From CABQCM01 sp965145485 (GTDB taxonomy: Bacteria; Bacillota; Clostridia; Oscillospirales; Acutalibacteraceae): a stretch of 64,000 nucleotides of DNA. Shown here one piece after another: positions 48,362 to 55,636 of the stretch. The notes under the pieces are model-generated. The model was not told the origin of the DNA. It ran no database searches and worked only from the letters and a program-made list of their open reading frames with translations. The number at the start of each line of letters is the position of its first letter. Position 1 is the stretch's first letter. A program made the position numbers and the translations under genes. The stretch spans positions 1 to 64,000 of the forward strand of contig CBCTCU010000006.1 in the NCBI GenBank assembly GCA_965145485.1, in the 5' to 3' direction.

Positions 48362-50773
48362 TCAAACCTTGACCTTGGTCTTCAGCTTATTGCTCTCTTT
48401 GTACGGCCGCAAGAGCATATAGGCCAAGAACGCGACGATGGCGAACGCCACGATCGACCCGATGATATTCCCCTGCCCGGTAAAGAGCATGCCCAGCTGA
48501 TAGACCACCAAAGCGATGGCATAGGCGAATACGCACTGATACCCTATGGCGAAGCAGGTCCATTTGGCCGAGTTCATCTCCCGCTTGATGGCACCCATTG
48601 CGGCAAAGCAGGGAGCGCACAGAAGGTTGAAGATCAGGAAGGAGTAAGCGGACAGCGGCGTAAAGACCTCACGCATGTTGGCCCAGATCTGCCAGCCGTT
48701 TTCCGCCACCTCGTCGAGCCCTCCAAAGAGGACGCCAAAGGTGCCGACAACATTCTCTTTTGCAATCAGGCCGGTAATGGACGCAACCGCGCTCTGCCAG
48801 TTGCCCCAACCGAGCGGAGCGAAAATCCAGGCAATCGCGTTGCCGATGACGGCCAGAATCGAATTGTTGAGATCCTCCACCATGCCGAAACTGCCGTTTT
48901 CCACACCGAAGCCCTGCAGGAACCAAAGCACGATAGCCGAAAGCAGGATGATAGTACCCGCCTTTTTGATAAAGGACCAGGCGCGCTCCCACATCGAACG
49001 CAGGACATTGCCAACCGTCGGCCAGTGGTAGGCAGGAAGCTCCATGACAAAGGGAGCGGGATCGCCGGCGAAAATCCTGGTCTTTTTCAGCATAATGCCC
49101 GAGACGATGATCGCGGCGATGCCAAGGAAATAAGCACTGGGCGCAACCCACCATGCCCCGCCGAACAGCGCGCCGGCAATCAGGGCAATGATCGGCAACT
49201 TGGCGCCGCAGGGAATAAAGGTGGTGGTCATCACCGTCATGCGGCGGTCGCGCTCGTTTTCAATCGTTCGGCTCGCCATAATGCCCGGGATGCCGCAGCC
49301 GGTGCCGATGAGCATCGGGATAAAGGATTTGCCCGACAGGCCAAATTTGCGGAAAATACGATCCATAACAAACGCCACACGGGCCATATAGCCGCACGAC
49401 TCCAAAAACGCAAGGAAGATAAACAGCACCAGCATCTGGGGAACAAAACCCAGCACGGCGCCGACGCCGCCGACAATACCGTCCAGAATCAGCCCCTGAA
49501 GCCAGTCCACGCAATGTATCGCGTTTAAGCCGGACTCCACCAGGCCGGGAATGCCCGGCACCCAAACGCCGTAATCGGCCGGGTCGGGCTCTTCGACGGC
49601 GGCCGCTTCCTGGTAGGACGCGTAGGTGACCGGAATCTCTTCCTCCACATTGCCTTCGTCGTCATACAGATAGGCCGTGGTGGTCAGGCCGGTCGCCTCA
49701 TCCGGCTCCAGGCCCGCTTCCTCAGCGGCCGCCTCAAAGGCTTCGACGACCGCTCCAGGCTCGGTGTATGCCTCCGCGGCCTCCTCGTAGGCGGCCGACC
49801 CAATGCTGAACAGATGCCAGCCCTCGCCAAACAGGCCGTCGTTGGCCCAATCGGTGGCCCACGTACCGACCGTAGTGACCGACACGAAATACACGATGAA
49901 CATCACCGCCGCAAAAATGGGAAGGGCTGCCCAGCGGTTGGTCACGACCTTGTCGATTTTATCGGATACCGACAACTGGCCGGCGTTCTTTTTCTTATAG
50001 CACCCCTTGAGGATGGAGGCAATATAAACATACCGCTCGTTGGTGATAATGCTTTCCGCGTCGTCGTCGAGCTCCTTTTCGGCCGCCTGAATGTCCTCCT
50101 CGATATGACTGAGGACAGCAGGATCAAGCTGAAGCTGCTCGAGCACCTTTTCGTCCCGCTCAAAAATTTTAATGGCATACCAGCGCTGCTGCTCTGCTGG
50201 CATATTATGTACGGCCGCCTCCTCGATATGCGCGAGGGCATGCTCGACAACGCCGTTGAAGCTGTGCTGAGGAACGGTTTTGGCCCCCTGGGCGGCCTTG
50301 ACCGCTTCCTCGGCCGCCTCCATAATTCCAGTACCCTTGAGGGCCGATATCTCCACCACCTTGCACCCCAGCTCGCGGGAGAGCTCGGTAATATTGATTT
50401 TATCGCCGTTTTTCTTGACCACATCCATCATGTTGACCGCGACGACGACCGGTATCCCCAGCTCGGTCAGCTGGGTCGTCAGGTACAGGTTGCGCTCCAG
50501 GTTGGTTCCGTCGACGATATTGAGAATGGCGTCGGGCCGCTCGCCGATCAAATAATTGCGCGCCACCACTTCCTCCAGCGTGTAGGGCGAGAGAGAATAG
50601 ATACCCGGCAAGTCCATGATGACGACGTCGTTGTGCTTTTTGAGCTTGCCCTCCTTCTTTTCCACCGTAACGCCCGGCCAGTTTCCCACGAACTGGTTGG
50701 AGCCGGTCAGCGCGTTGAACAGGGTGGTTTTACCACTGTTCGGGTTGCCCGCCAGAGCAATTTTGATGCCCAT
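48362..50773 (-). CDS. feoB: ferrous iron transport protein B
   Basis: The 803-residue membrane transporter has an N-terminal G domain (G1 GNPNSGKTTLFN, G3 DLPGIYSL, G4 NMMD, G5 SALKGTG), a helical GDI-like spacer and a C-terminal Gate-type membrane core (GIPGIMASRTIENERDRRMT and TFIPCGAKLPIIALIAG). It imports Fe2+ across the cytoplasmic membrane. It has an unusually long acidic stretch (roughly residues 320-420) between the first membrane helices, with EEAAEAYTEPGAVVEAFEAA and similar. The ATG follows GGAAGG. An iron-type palindrome is 25 bases upstream. It shares an operon with the small Cys-rich gene and follows two feoA genes. Confidence 0.96.
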   Translation of the reverse strand: MGIKIALAGNPNSGKTTLFNALTGSNQFVGNWPGVTVEKKEGKLKKHNDVVIMDLPGIYSLSPYTLEEVVARNYLIGERPDAILNIVDGTNLERNLYLTTQLTELGIPVVVAVNMMDVVKKNGDKINITELSRELGCKVVEISALKGTGIMEAAEEAVKAAQGAKTVPQHSFNGVVEHALAHIEEAAVHNMPAEQQRWYAIKIFERDEKVLEQLQLDPAVLSHIEEDIQAAEKELDDDAESIITNERYVYIASILKGCYKKKNAGQLSVSDKIDKVVTNRWAALPIFAAVMFIVYFVSVTTVGTWATDWANDGLFGEGWHLFSIGSAAYEEAAEAYTEPGAVVEAFEAAAEEAGLEPDEATGLTTTAYLYDDEGNVEEEIPVTYASYQEAAAVEEPDPADYGVWVPGIPGLVESGLNAIHCVDWLQGLILDGIVGGVGAVLGFVPQMLVLFIFLAFLESCGYMARVAFVMDRIFRKFGLSGKSFIPMLIGTGCGIPGIMASRTIENERDRRMTVMTTTFIPCGAKLPIIALIAGALFGGAWWVAPSAYFLGIAAIIVSGIMLKKTRIFAGDPAPFVMELPAYHWPTVGNVLRSMWERAWSFIKKAGTIILLSAIVLWFLQGFGVENGSFGMVEDLNNSILAVIGNAIAWIFAPLGWGNWQSAVASITGLIAKENVVGTFGVLFGGLDEVAENGWQIWANMREVFTPLSAYSFLIFNLLCAPCFAAMGAIKREMNSAKWTCFAIGYQCVFAYAIALVVYQLGMLFTGQGNIIGSIVAFAIVAFLAYMLLRPYKESNKLKTKVKV

Positions 50774-50797
50774 GGATGATCCTTCCTTTCCAGAATA

Positions 50798-50811
50798 TTA
50801 GTTGCAACTAA
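50798..50811. promoter_or_regulatory. iron-type operator (TTAGTTGCAACTAA) upstream of feoB
   Basis: Perfect 14-base palindrome, 25 bases upstream of the feoB start in the 78-base gap after feoA. Identical to the box at 47086, including five flanking bases. Confidence 0.75.
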
Positions 50812-50851
50812 CCACGATGTAAGGGACAAGGACTGTCCCCACTCCCGCTGG

Positions 50852-51073
50852 TTACTCCACCTCGATCATATCGGCGTCCGCCTTGCGCAGAGACAGCTCG
50901 TAGCCCCGCACCGTAACCTCCACGGGATCGCCCAGCGGCGCTACCTTGCGCACATGCACTGCAACCCCCCGGGTGATGCCCATGTCCATGATGCGCCGCT
51001 TGACCGCGCCCTCGCCGTGTAGCTTGACCACGGTCACCGTATCCCCGACCTTAGCCTGCCTGAGTGTTTTCAT
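50852..51073 (-). CDS. feoA: FeoA family protein (copy 1)
   Basis: The 73-residue protein has the SH3-like FeoA fold: LRQAKVGDTVTVVKLHGEGA, KRRIMDMGITRGVAVHVRKV and a C-terminal VTVRGYELSLRKADADMIEV. FeoA is a small cytoplasmic protein that works with FeoB in Fe2+ uptake. Its ATG follows GGAGG. It is next to feoB with a 78-base gap holding the 50798 palindrome, so feoB may also be transcribed alone. Confidence 0.94.
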   Translation of the reverse strand: MKTLRQAKVGDTVTVVKLHGEGAVKRRIMDMGITRGVAVHVRKVAPLGDPVEVTVRGYELSLRKADADMIEVE

Positions 51074-51253
51074 GCTGCTTTTTCCTCCTTTATTTCACGG
51101 ATTGTATCAACACAGTGATATCATTGCACGTGGCTGTGAACCGTGCTGAAACCTTACGTACCATAGCCGTTTAGGCCATGTATCCGATTGGCCTCGTCAA
51201 CACGCGGATGCAGACCCACGCTTAAAAACAATGGCCAAAACAGCCGCCTGCGG

Positions 51254-51472
51254 CTACGACACCATGATTTTACTGGCCATTTCCTTACTGATTGCGACAC
51301 GGGACTCCTTCACATTGACGATCAGGTTTCCTCCGATGGTGGTAACGATCGTAACGCTCCCACCCGGCACGAACCCAAGGTTTTCCAAATGCGCGCGAAC
51401 CTCGGGATTCCCGCCTATCTTGCGAATCATATTTTCTTCCCCCGGAACTGCCAAGGTCAATGGCATCACCAT
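51254..51472 (-). CDS. feoA: FeoA family protein (copy 2)
   Basis: This 72-residue second FeoA-type protein starts MVMPLTLAVPGEENMIRKIG and contains EVRAHLENLGFVPGGSVTIV and NLIVNVKESRVAISKEMASK. The frame is open further upstream to 51547, but AGAGGG lies just before 51472 (a second ATG at 51466 is possible), and the upstream codons overlap two palindromes, so the short form is preferred. It is the first gene of the feo cluster on the minus strand, 180 bases before the other feoA. Duplicate feoA genes are common in Clostridia and may differ in partner. Confidence 0.88.
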   Translation of the reverse strand: MVMPLTLAVPGEENMIRKIGGNPEVRAHLENLGFVPGGSVTIVTTIGGNLIVNVKESRVAISKEMASKIMVS

Positions 51473-51514
51473 ACATCCCTCTTTTGTGAAAATAATCCAT
51501 GGGCCCTCTTTAAA

Positions 51515-51555
51515 GTTAGAATCCCCTAACCGTTTATATGTTAGCACCGACTAAC
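51515..51555. promoter_or_regulatory. two tandem iron-type operators upstream of feoA copy 2
   Basis: GTTAG-AATCCC-CTAAC (51515-51530) and GTTAG-CACCGA-CTAAC (51540-51555) have the same arms and 6-base spacing, with 9 bases between them. They lie immediately upstream of the first feo gene. Together with the boxes at 47086, 47201 and 50798 they define one probable regulon. Confidence 0.75.
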
Positions 51556-51738
51556 CCATTTGTCAATACTTTTTTAGTACATCTTTCCACCTAATTTTCC
51601 GTAATGTATGATGGAACAGAATGCCTTGGGTATCCGCGGGCCTTTACTGAGTTTCTTCTTACTGCGCTCGACCCATATTTCCTTTCAAGGCGAGTGCTTT
51701 CCCGCCTCTATCAACACAAGCGGGAGGGCGATTTGGCA

Positions 51739-51777
51739 CAAAAAAGCAGCGTCCCACGACAATGGTCATGAGACGCC
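51739..51777 (-). terminator. terminator of the spoIIA operon
   Basis: On the minus strand GCGTC..GAC and GTC..GACGC pair with two mismatches around CATT, followed by TGCTTTTTT, 12 bases after the sigF stop. Confidence 0.75.
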
Positions 51778-51787
51778 AGTTTTTATT

Positions 51788-52510
51788 CTAACAATTGAGC
51801 AGTTCTCGCAGCCTGCCCAAGATGACCCTCTCCCTCCGGGATACCTGCACCTGGGTCATCCCCAGCTCCTGTGCGGTCTGGGTTTGGGTCTTGGATTCAA
51901 AATACCGCAAATGGATCAGCCGGCGATCCCGCTCCTCCAGGTGCTCCATCACCTCGTTTAAGGCAAGGCGGTCCCCGGTCTCCTCCTCGGCCGAGTCGAC
52001 CGGGATGTCCATTTCACGCTCCTCCTCATCCTCGCCGCAGTGGCTCAGGGATAAGGCCGGGCGCGCGGCGCACAGGGCCTCGGCCGCTTCCTCGGCGCTG
52101 ATCTTCAAGGCGGCGGCAACCTCGCTCACCGACGGTTCCCGGCCGAGCTCCATCGCCAGGCGCTGGCTGGCCCGGGACGCCTTGAGAGAACGTTCTTTGA
52201 GGGTACGGCCCACCTTCACGGTGCCCCCGTCGCGAAACAGACGCTTGATCTCCCCTAAAATGACCGGTACGGCATAGGTGGAAAAGCACAGCCCCCTGGA
52301 TGGGTCAAAGTTTTGGGCCGCCTTGACCAGCCCGAGGCAGCCGGCCTGATACAGGTCGTCGTATTCGATACCGCGCCCCTGGAAACGATGGCAGCAGCTA
52401 TGTACCAAGCCAAGATTGTCGGTAATAAAACCGTCGCTGCCAACTTCACTTCCCAATTCCGGCTTGGCGGAGGCTTCCCCGTCGGAATGAAGGAGCGTCA
52501 AAGAGGTCAC
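51788..52510 (-). CDS. sigF: RNA polymerase sigma-F factor (forespore)
   Basis: The 240-residue sigma-70 family protein has region 2 (DDLYQAGCLGLVKAAQNFDP, FSTYAVPVILGEIKRLFRDG), region 3 (SRASQRLAMELGREPSVSEV) and region 4 (LNEVMEHLEERDRRLIHLRY, TQTAQELGMTQVQVSRRE). It is the third gene of spoIIA, so it is sigma-F, which directs early forespore transcription. It starts inside the stop of spoIIAB (ATGA overlap). The insert between regions 3 and 4 (HCGEDEEEREMDIPVDSAEE) is acidic. This gene shows that the host can sporulate or descends from spore formers. Confidence 0.95.
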   Translation of the reverse strand: MTSLTLLHSDGEASAKPELGSEVGSDGFITDNLGLVHSCCHRFQGRGIEYDDLYQAGCLGLVKAAQNFDPSRGLCFSTYAVPVILGEIKRLFRDGGTVKVGRTLKERSLKASRASQRLAMELGREPSVSEVAAALKISAEEAAEALCAARPALSLSHCGEDEEEREMDIPVDSAEEETGDRLALNEVMEHLEERDRRLIHLRYFESKTQTQTAQELGMTQVQVSRRERVILGRLRELLNC

Positions 52511-52956
52511 GGCCGGTCTGCGCCGCGCGCGCGCAGACTGAGGGTCTTGCTGAGGGTGACGGTCGTCCCCTTCCCCGGGGTAGAGTGCACCCGGACGCCA
52601 TCCATAAAGCTCTGCATGACAGCAAATCCCAGGCCGGCCCGCTCCCCTCCCGCCGTGGTAAACAGCGGCTCCATCGCACGGTCGATATCCTCGATACCAC
52701 AGCCGGTATCGCGCACCTTGATACGAATTTTTCCATTATCGTATATGCCCACCGTCAGATAAATGGGCCCAAGATTATCCCGATAAGCGTGTACGATACA
52801 GTTGGTCACCGCCTCCGACACGGCGGTCTTGATGTCGTTGAGTTCGTCCACCGTTGGGTCGAGCTGCGCGATAAAGGCGGCGACCGCCACGCGGGCAAAG
52901 CTTTCGTTGCAGGAACGGGAAAGCAGGGTGATTTTCATTTCGTTTTGCGCTTTCAT
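52507..52956 (-). CDS. spoIIAB: anti-sigma F factor, serine kinase
   Basis: The 149-residue protein has the GHKL ATPase fold of SpoIIAB: NDIKTAVSEAVTNCIVHAYR with the N box, VRDTGCGIEDIDRAMEPLF (G1 box) and GERAGLGFAVMQSFMDGVRV (G2). It holds sigma-F inactive and phosphorylates SpoIIAA. The start overlaps the spoIIAA stop and its stop overlaps the sigF start by 4 bases each, the classical coupled order. Confidence 0.95.
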   Translation of the reverse strand: MKAQNEMKITLLSRSCNESFARVAVAAFIAQLDPTVDELNDIKTAVSEAVTNCIVHAYRDNLGPIYLTVGIYDNGKIRIKVRDTGCGIEDIDRAMEPLFTTAGGERAGLGFAVMQSFMDGVRVHSTPGKGTTVTLSKTLSLRARGADRP

Positions 52957-53279
52957 GCCTTTTTCACTCCTTTTTCAATGACCGCCAGCCGGTCGAGGCC
53001 GGCAATGCGCATCACTTTGTATATCTGCGGCGAGGTGTTGACCACCTGAACCTGTCCCCCCTGGAACTGCATTTGCCGGTAACGCCCCATGACCAGGCCG
53101 ATGCCCGAGCTGTCCATAAAGGTGACATCCCGAAAGTCGAGAATCAACAGATCGGCCATGCTCTTTTGAATTTCGGCGTCGATCTCTTCGCGGATGAGCC
53201 GAGCCGAATGATGGTCCAGTTCCCCTTCCAGATAGGCGGTGATGACGTGGTTGCTCGATTCCAATTTGACTGACACGGT
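52953..53279 (-). CDS. spoIIAA: anti-sigma F factor antagonist
   Basis: The 108-residue STAS-domain protein has AYLEGELDHHSARLIREEID and the phosphorylatable serine in FMDSSGIGLVMGRY (Ser57 counted from this start). Unphosphorylated SpoIIAA binds SpoIIAB and frees sigma-F in the forespore. The GTG at 53279 is chosen because the protein then aligns with SpoIIAA, which begins just before the first beta strand; an in-frame GTG 8 codons earlier is possible but has no ribosome site. AAAGGA lies 12 bases upstream, a loose spacing. Confidence 0.93.
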   Translation of the reverse strand, partial: TVSVKLESSNHVITAYLEGELDHHSARLIREEIDAEIQKSMADLLILDFRDVTFMDSSGIGLVMGRYRQMQFQGGQVQVVNTSPQIYKVMRIAGLDRLAVIEKGVKKA

Positions 53280-53624
53280 GCTGACACATCCTTTCGTATT
53301 CACAATCCATGCGGGGCATTGGCTATGCCAGACCAGCCAACGCCGCCGTCGTTTTTTCTTTCAAACACCTCTTTCCTCCAACCCTGTCCGGCGCAATCCT
53401 TCCCTCGGCACCCTGTGCGGCCTCGAAGCTTCCGCCGTGGCATATTGGCAGCGTTACCGCCGCAAGGCACAAAGCGCCCGGCCGCCCCGCGCAAAAGGCC
53501 GATCGGGTCCCAGAGGCAACTCGCAAACAAACAGGCTGAGAATGCAGATTCCATACGCCGGGACGGCGCAACGCGCAACGCCATCCACCGAGAAAAACGC
53601 GCTATCCGTATCTCCCGGCATAGA
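53280..53624. other. intergenic region upstream of spoIIA
   Basis: These 345 bases should hold the spoIIA promoter, expected to use sigma-H. I looked for its AGGA..GAAT-type elements on the minus strand and found no convincing pair. No coding frame stands out. Confidence 0.4.
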
Positions 53625-53656
53625 AAAATCCCCTATCCAAAAGGATAGGGGATTTT
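53625..53656. terminator. strong terminator after folC
   Basis: AAAATCCCCTATCC and GGATAGGGGATTTT form a perfect 14-base stem with a 4-base loop; the minus strand continues TTTTTCT. It separates folC from the spoIIA operon. Confidence 0.9.
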
Positions 53657-53691
53657 GCCTTAGTTTGCACGTAGAATCTGTCGTCGACTTT

Positions 53692-54978
53692 TCAGCCTTC
53701 TTGCAAAAAAGCCTCTACGATGGGGCGCATCTGGGCGGCGAGATAAAAAGAACCCAAAACCACCACCGGCCGGCCGGCCGCCCTTTGGACTGCGTTGGCA
53801 ACGAGTTCACGGTTCACCACAGCCGGTGTGGATGGCACGCCATGCGCCTTTAGGCAGCGGGCCAACTCCTCCGCTGGGAGAGCGCGCGGATTGTCCGGGG
53901 AAACGGCGTATGCCTGCGCAACAAATGGGGCCAGGGAACCGATCACCGCCTCATAATTTTTATCCCGCAGCATTCCCCAAATGGCGACGGCCTTTTTCTC
54001 CCCCAGATGGGTGTGAAAAACGTCGGCCATGGCTTTCGCGCCGCCCGGATTGTGCGTACCGTCGACCAGGATGGGCGGGTTATCCGACATCCATTCCATT
54101 CGGGCGGGCATGGAGGCCGCCGCGATCCCGCTCCGGATCGCCTCCTGCGCAACGGGCAGGCCCCGCGTCGAAAGGCGTTCGGCGGTTTCGATGGCGCACA
54201 GCGCATTCGAAAGCTGGAAATGGCCGCAAAAGGGGATGTGCAGCCTCTCCCCCTTCCATATCGCGTCGGTTCCGTCCAGTCCCTCCCGGACGACCGAAAG
54301 CGCCTGAAAAGAGGGCAGACACACGATAGCGTCCTGCTTGGCCGCGGCCTCCATGATCACGCCCAGTGCGGCTGGGTCCTGGTCCGGGCAGGTCACACAC
54401 AAGCCGTTCTTCTTGATTATCCCCGCCTTTTCACCGGCGATCTGTTCCACCGTATCGCCAAGGATATCGGTGTGATCGAGAGAAATGGAGGTAATCACCG
54501 AAACCAGTGGACACTCCACAACATTGGTGGAATCGTACCGGCCCCCAAGCCCGGTCTCGAGGACGACGGCGTCGCAGCGCCTTTCGCTGAAATAGGCAAA
54601 GGCGGCCGCCGTAATAAATTCAAATTCAGTCGGCCCCTTACCCGATTGCGCCATACCGTCGGCCTCGGCGCGTACCCGGGCGGCGATGCGGGCAAAATCC
54701 TCTTTGGCGATCATGCCGCCATCGACCTGGATGCGCTCGCGAAAATCGATCACATAAGGGGAAATAAACAGCCCCGTTCGATACCCCGCGCTCTTTAAAA
54801 TGCTGCTGAGCATGGCGCAGGTGGAACCCTTCCCATTCGTGCCGGCAACGTGGACCACCCGCAGCCCTTTGTGCGGGTTGCCCAGCCGGTCCAGCAGCTC
54901 GCGAATTCGTTCCAGCCCCGGCTTCATCCCAAAACGCAGCAGCGAATGGGTGTAGCGCAGCGCTTGCTCATAGGTCAT
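53692..54978 (-). CDS. folC: bifunctional folylpolyglutamate synthase/dihydrofolate synthase
   Basis: This 428-residue Mur-ligase-type enzyme has the P-loop VVHVAGTNGKGSTCAMLSSI, the folate-binding TGLFISPYVIDFRERIQVDG, the metal/omega-loop region LETGLGGRYDSTNVV and the LDHTDILGDTVEQIAGEKAG segment, and ends with VDGTHNPGGAKA in the C-terminal domain. It adds glutamate to dihydropteroate and to folates. It starts ATG after a short gap of 34 bases from the lipoprotein gene and is the last gene of the valS-lipoprotein-folC unit. Confidence 0.95.
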   Translation of the reverse strand: MTYEQALRYTHSLLRFGMKPGLERIRELLDRLGNPHKGLRVVHVAGTNGKGSTCAMLSSILKSAGYRTGLFISPYVIDFRERIQVDGGMIAKEDFARIAARVRAEADGMAQSGKGPTEFEFITAAAFAYFSERRCDAVVLETGLGGRYDSTNVVECPLVSVITSISLDHTDILGDTVEQIAGEKAGIIKKNGLCVTCPDQDPAALGVIMEAAAKQDAIVCLPSFQALSVVREGLDGTDAIWKGERLHIPFCGHFQLSNALCAIETAERLSTRGLPVAQEAIRSGIAAASMPARMEWMSDNPPILVDGTHNPGGAKAMADVFHTHLGEKKAVAIWGMLRDKNYEAVIGSLAPFVAQAYAVSPDNPRALPAEELARCLKAHGVPSTPAVVNRELVANAVQRAAGRPVVVLGSFYLAAQMRPIVEAFLQEG

Positions 54979-55012
54979 AGTTTCATCGGCCTTTCCACCG
55001 TGGAGTACAGTA

Positions 55013-55462
55013 TCATTCTGTCTTCAAAAACATATAAATCCAGTCGTCGTCGGTCAGCAATAGGGTTTGCATGGAGTCATCCGATACATAGCGGGCGCCG
55101 CATACGGCCTCCATCACCGACCCATCATCCAATTCCACCGTCCAGGCCGTCGTACCATTGTCCTCATCTTCCCGATCCAGCCCCCAGTGGGGAATCAGGC
55201 TGTACGTCCCGGTGCGGACATCGCCGTCCTCAATCAGCTGCAGCGTCCCATCCTCTGAAACGATCACCTGGGCGTCTTTTTTCTCCCCATCGTATTCCTC
55301 ATAGCCGTCGTAAGCCTGGCCCATCGCCAAATAGCTGCCGTCGGCCGCGCTAAGCGTCTCCAGCGTCCACGTACCCACGATGACGGACTGCCCCGGCGAG
55401 CAGGCGGTCAGGCATACAAGAAAGAAAACCAGCGTCACAAAAGCTTGCAGTCTGTGTTTCAT
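55013..55462 (-). CDS. small lipoprotein of unknown function
   Basis: The 149-residue protein has a lipoprotein signal (MKHRLQAFVTLVFFLVCLTA with the lipobox Cys at 21) and a beta-rich acidic mature part (IVGTWTLETLSAADGSYLAM, VSEDGTLQLIEDGDVRTGTY) of the kind seen in lipocalin-like DUF domains of Firmicutes. It would be anchored to the outer face of the membrane. The ATG at 55462 follows GGAAG by 7 bases. It lies between valS and folC on the same strand. No function can be assigned. Confidence 0.75.
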   Translation of the reverse strand: MKHRLQAFVTLVFFLVCLTACSPGQSVIVGTWTLETLSAADGSYLAMGQAYDGYEEYDGEKKDAQVIVSEDGTLQLIEDGDVRTGTYSLIPHWGLDREDEDNGTTAWTVELDDGSVMEAVCGARYVSDDSMQTLLLTDDDWIYMFLKTE

Positions 55463-55636
55463 CAAAGCACTTCCTCTCAGCACTGTTAAAGGACACACGC
55501 AATGGAGAAACCCTGAGACGCAGGCCAGCGCGCTGCCGGCAGTACAACCGTTAACCTATCTCCTTCCGGCAGGGCGCGCCCGCATCAACGATCATGCTTT
55601 GCGGGGAAAAGTAGAATCCGTAGGAAAACAAAAACG

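Noticed and set aside
48173..49528. 451-codon open frame on the plus strand
   Set aside because: It is antisense to feoB and the Cys-rich gene, has no family or ribosome site, and its composition (Asp/His/Arg/Gly-rich) is that of a mirror frame in a GC-rich gene.
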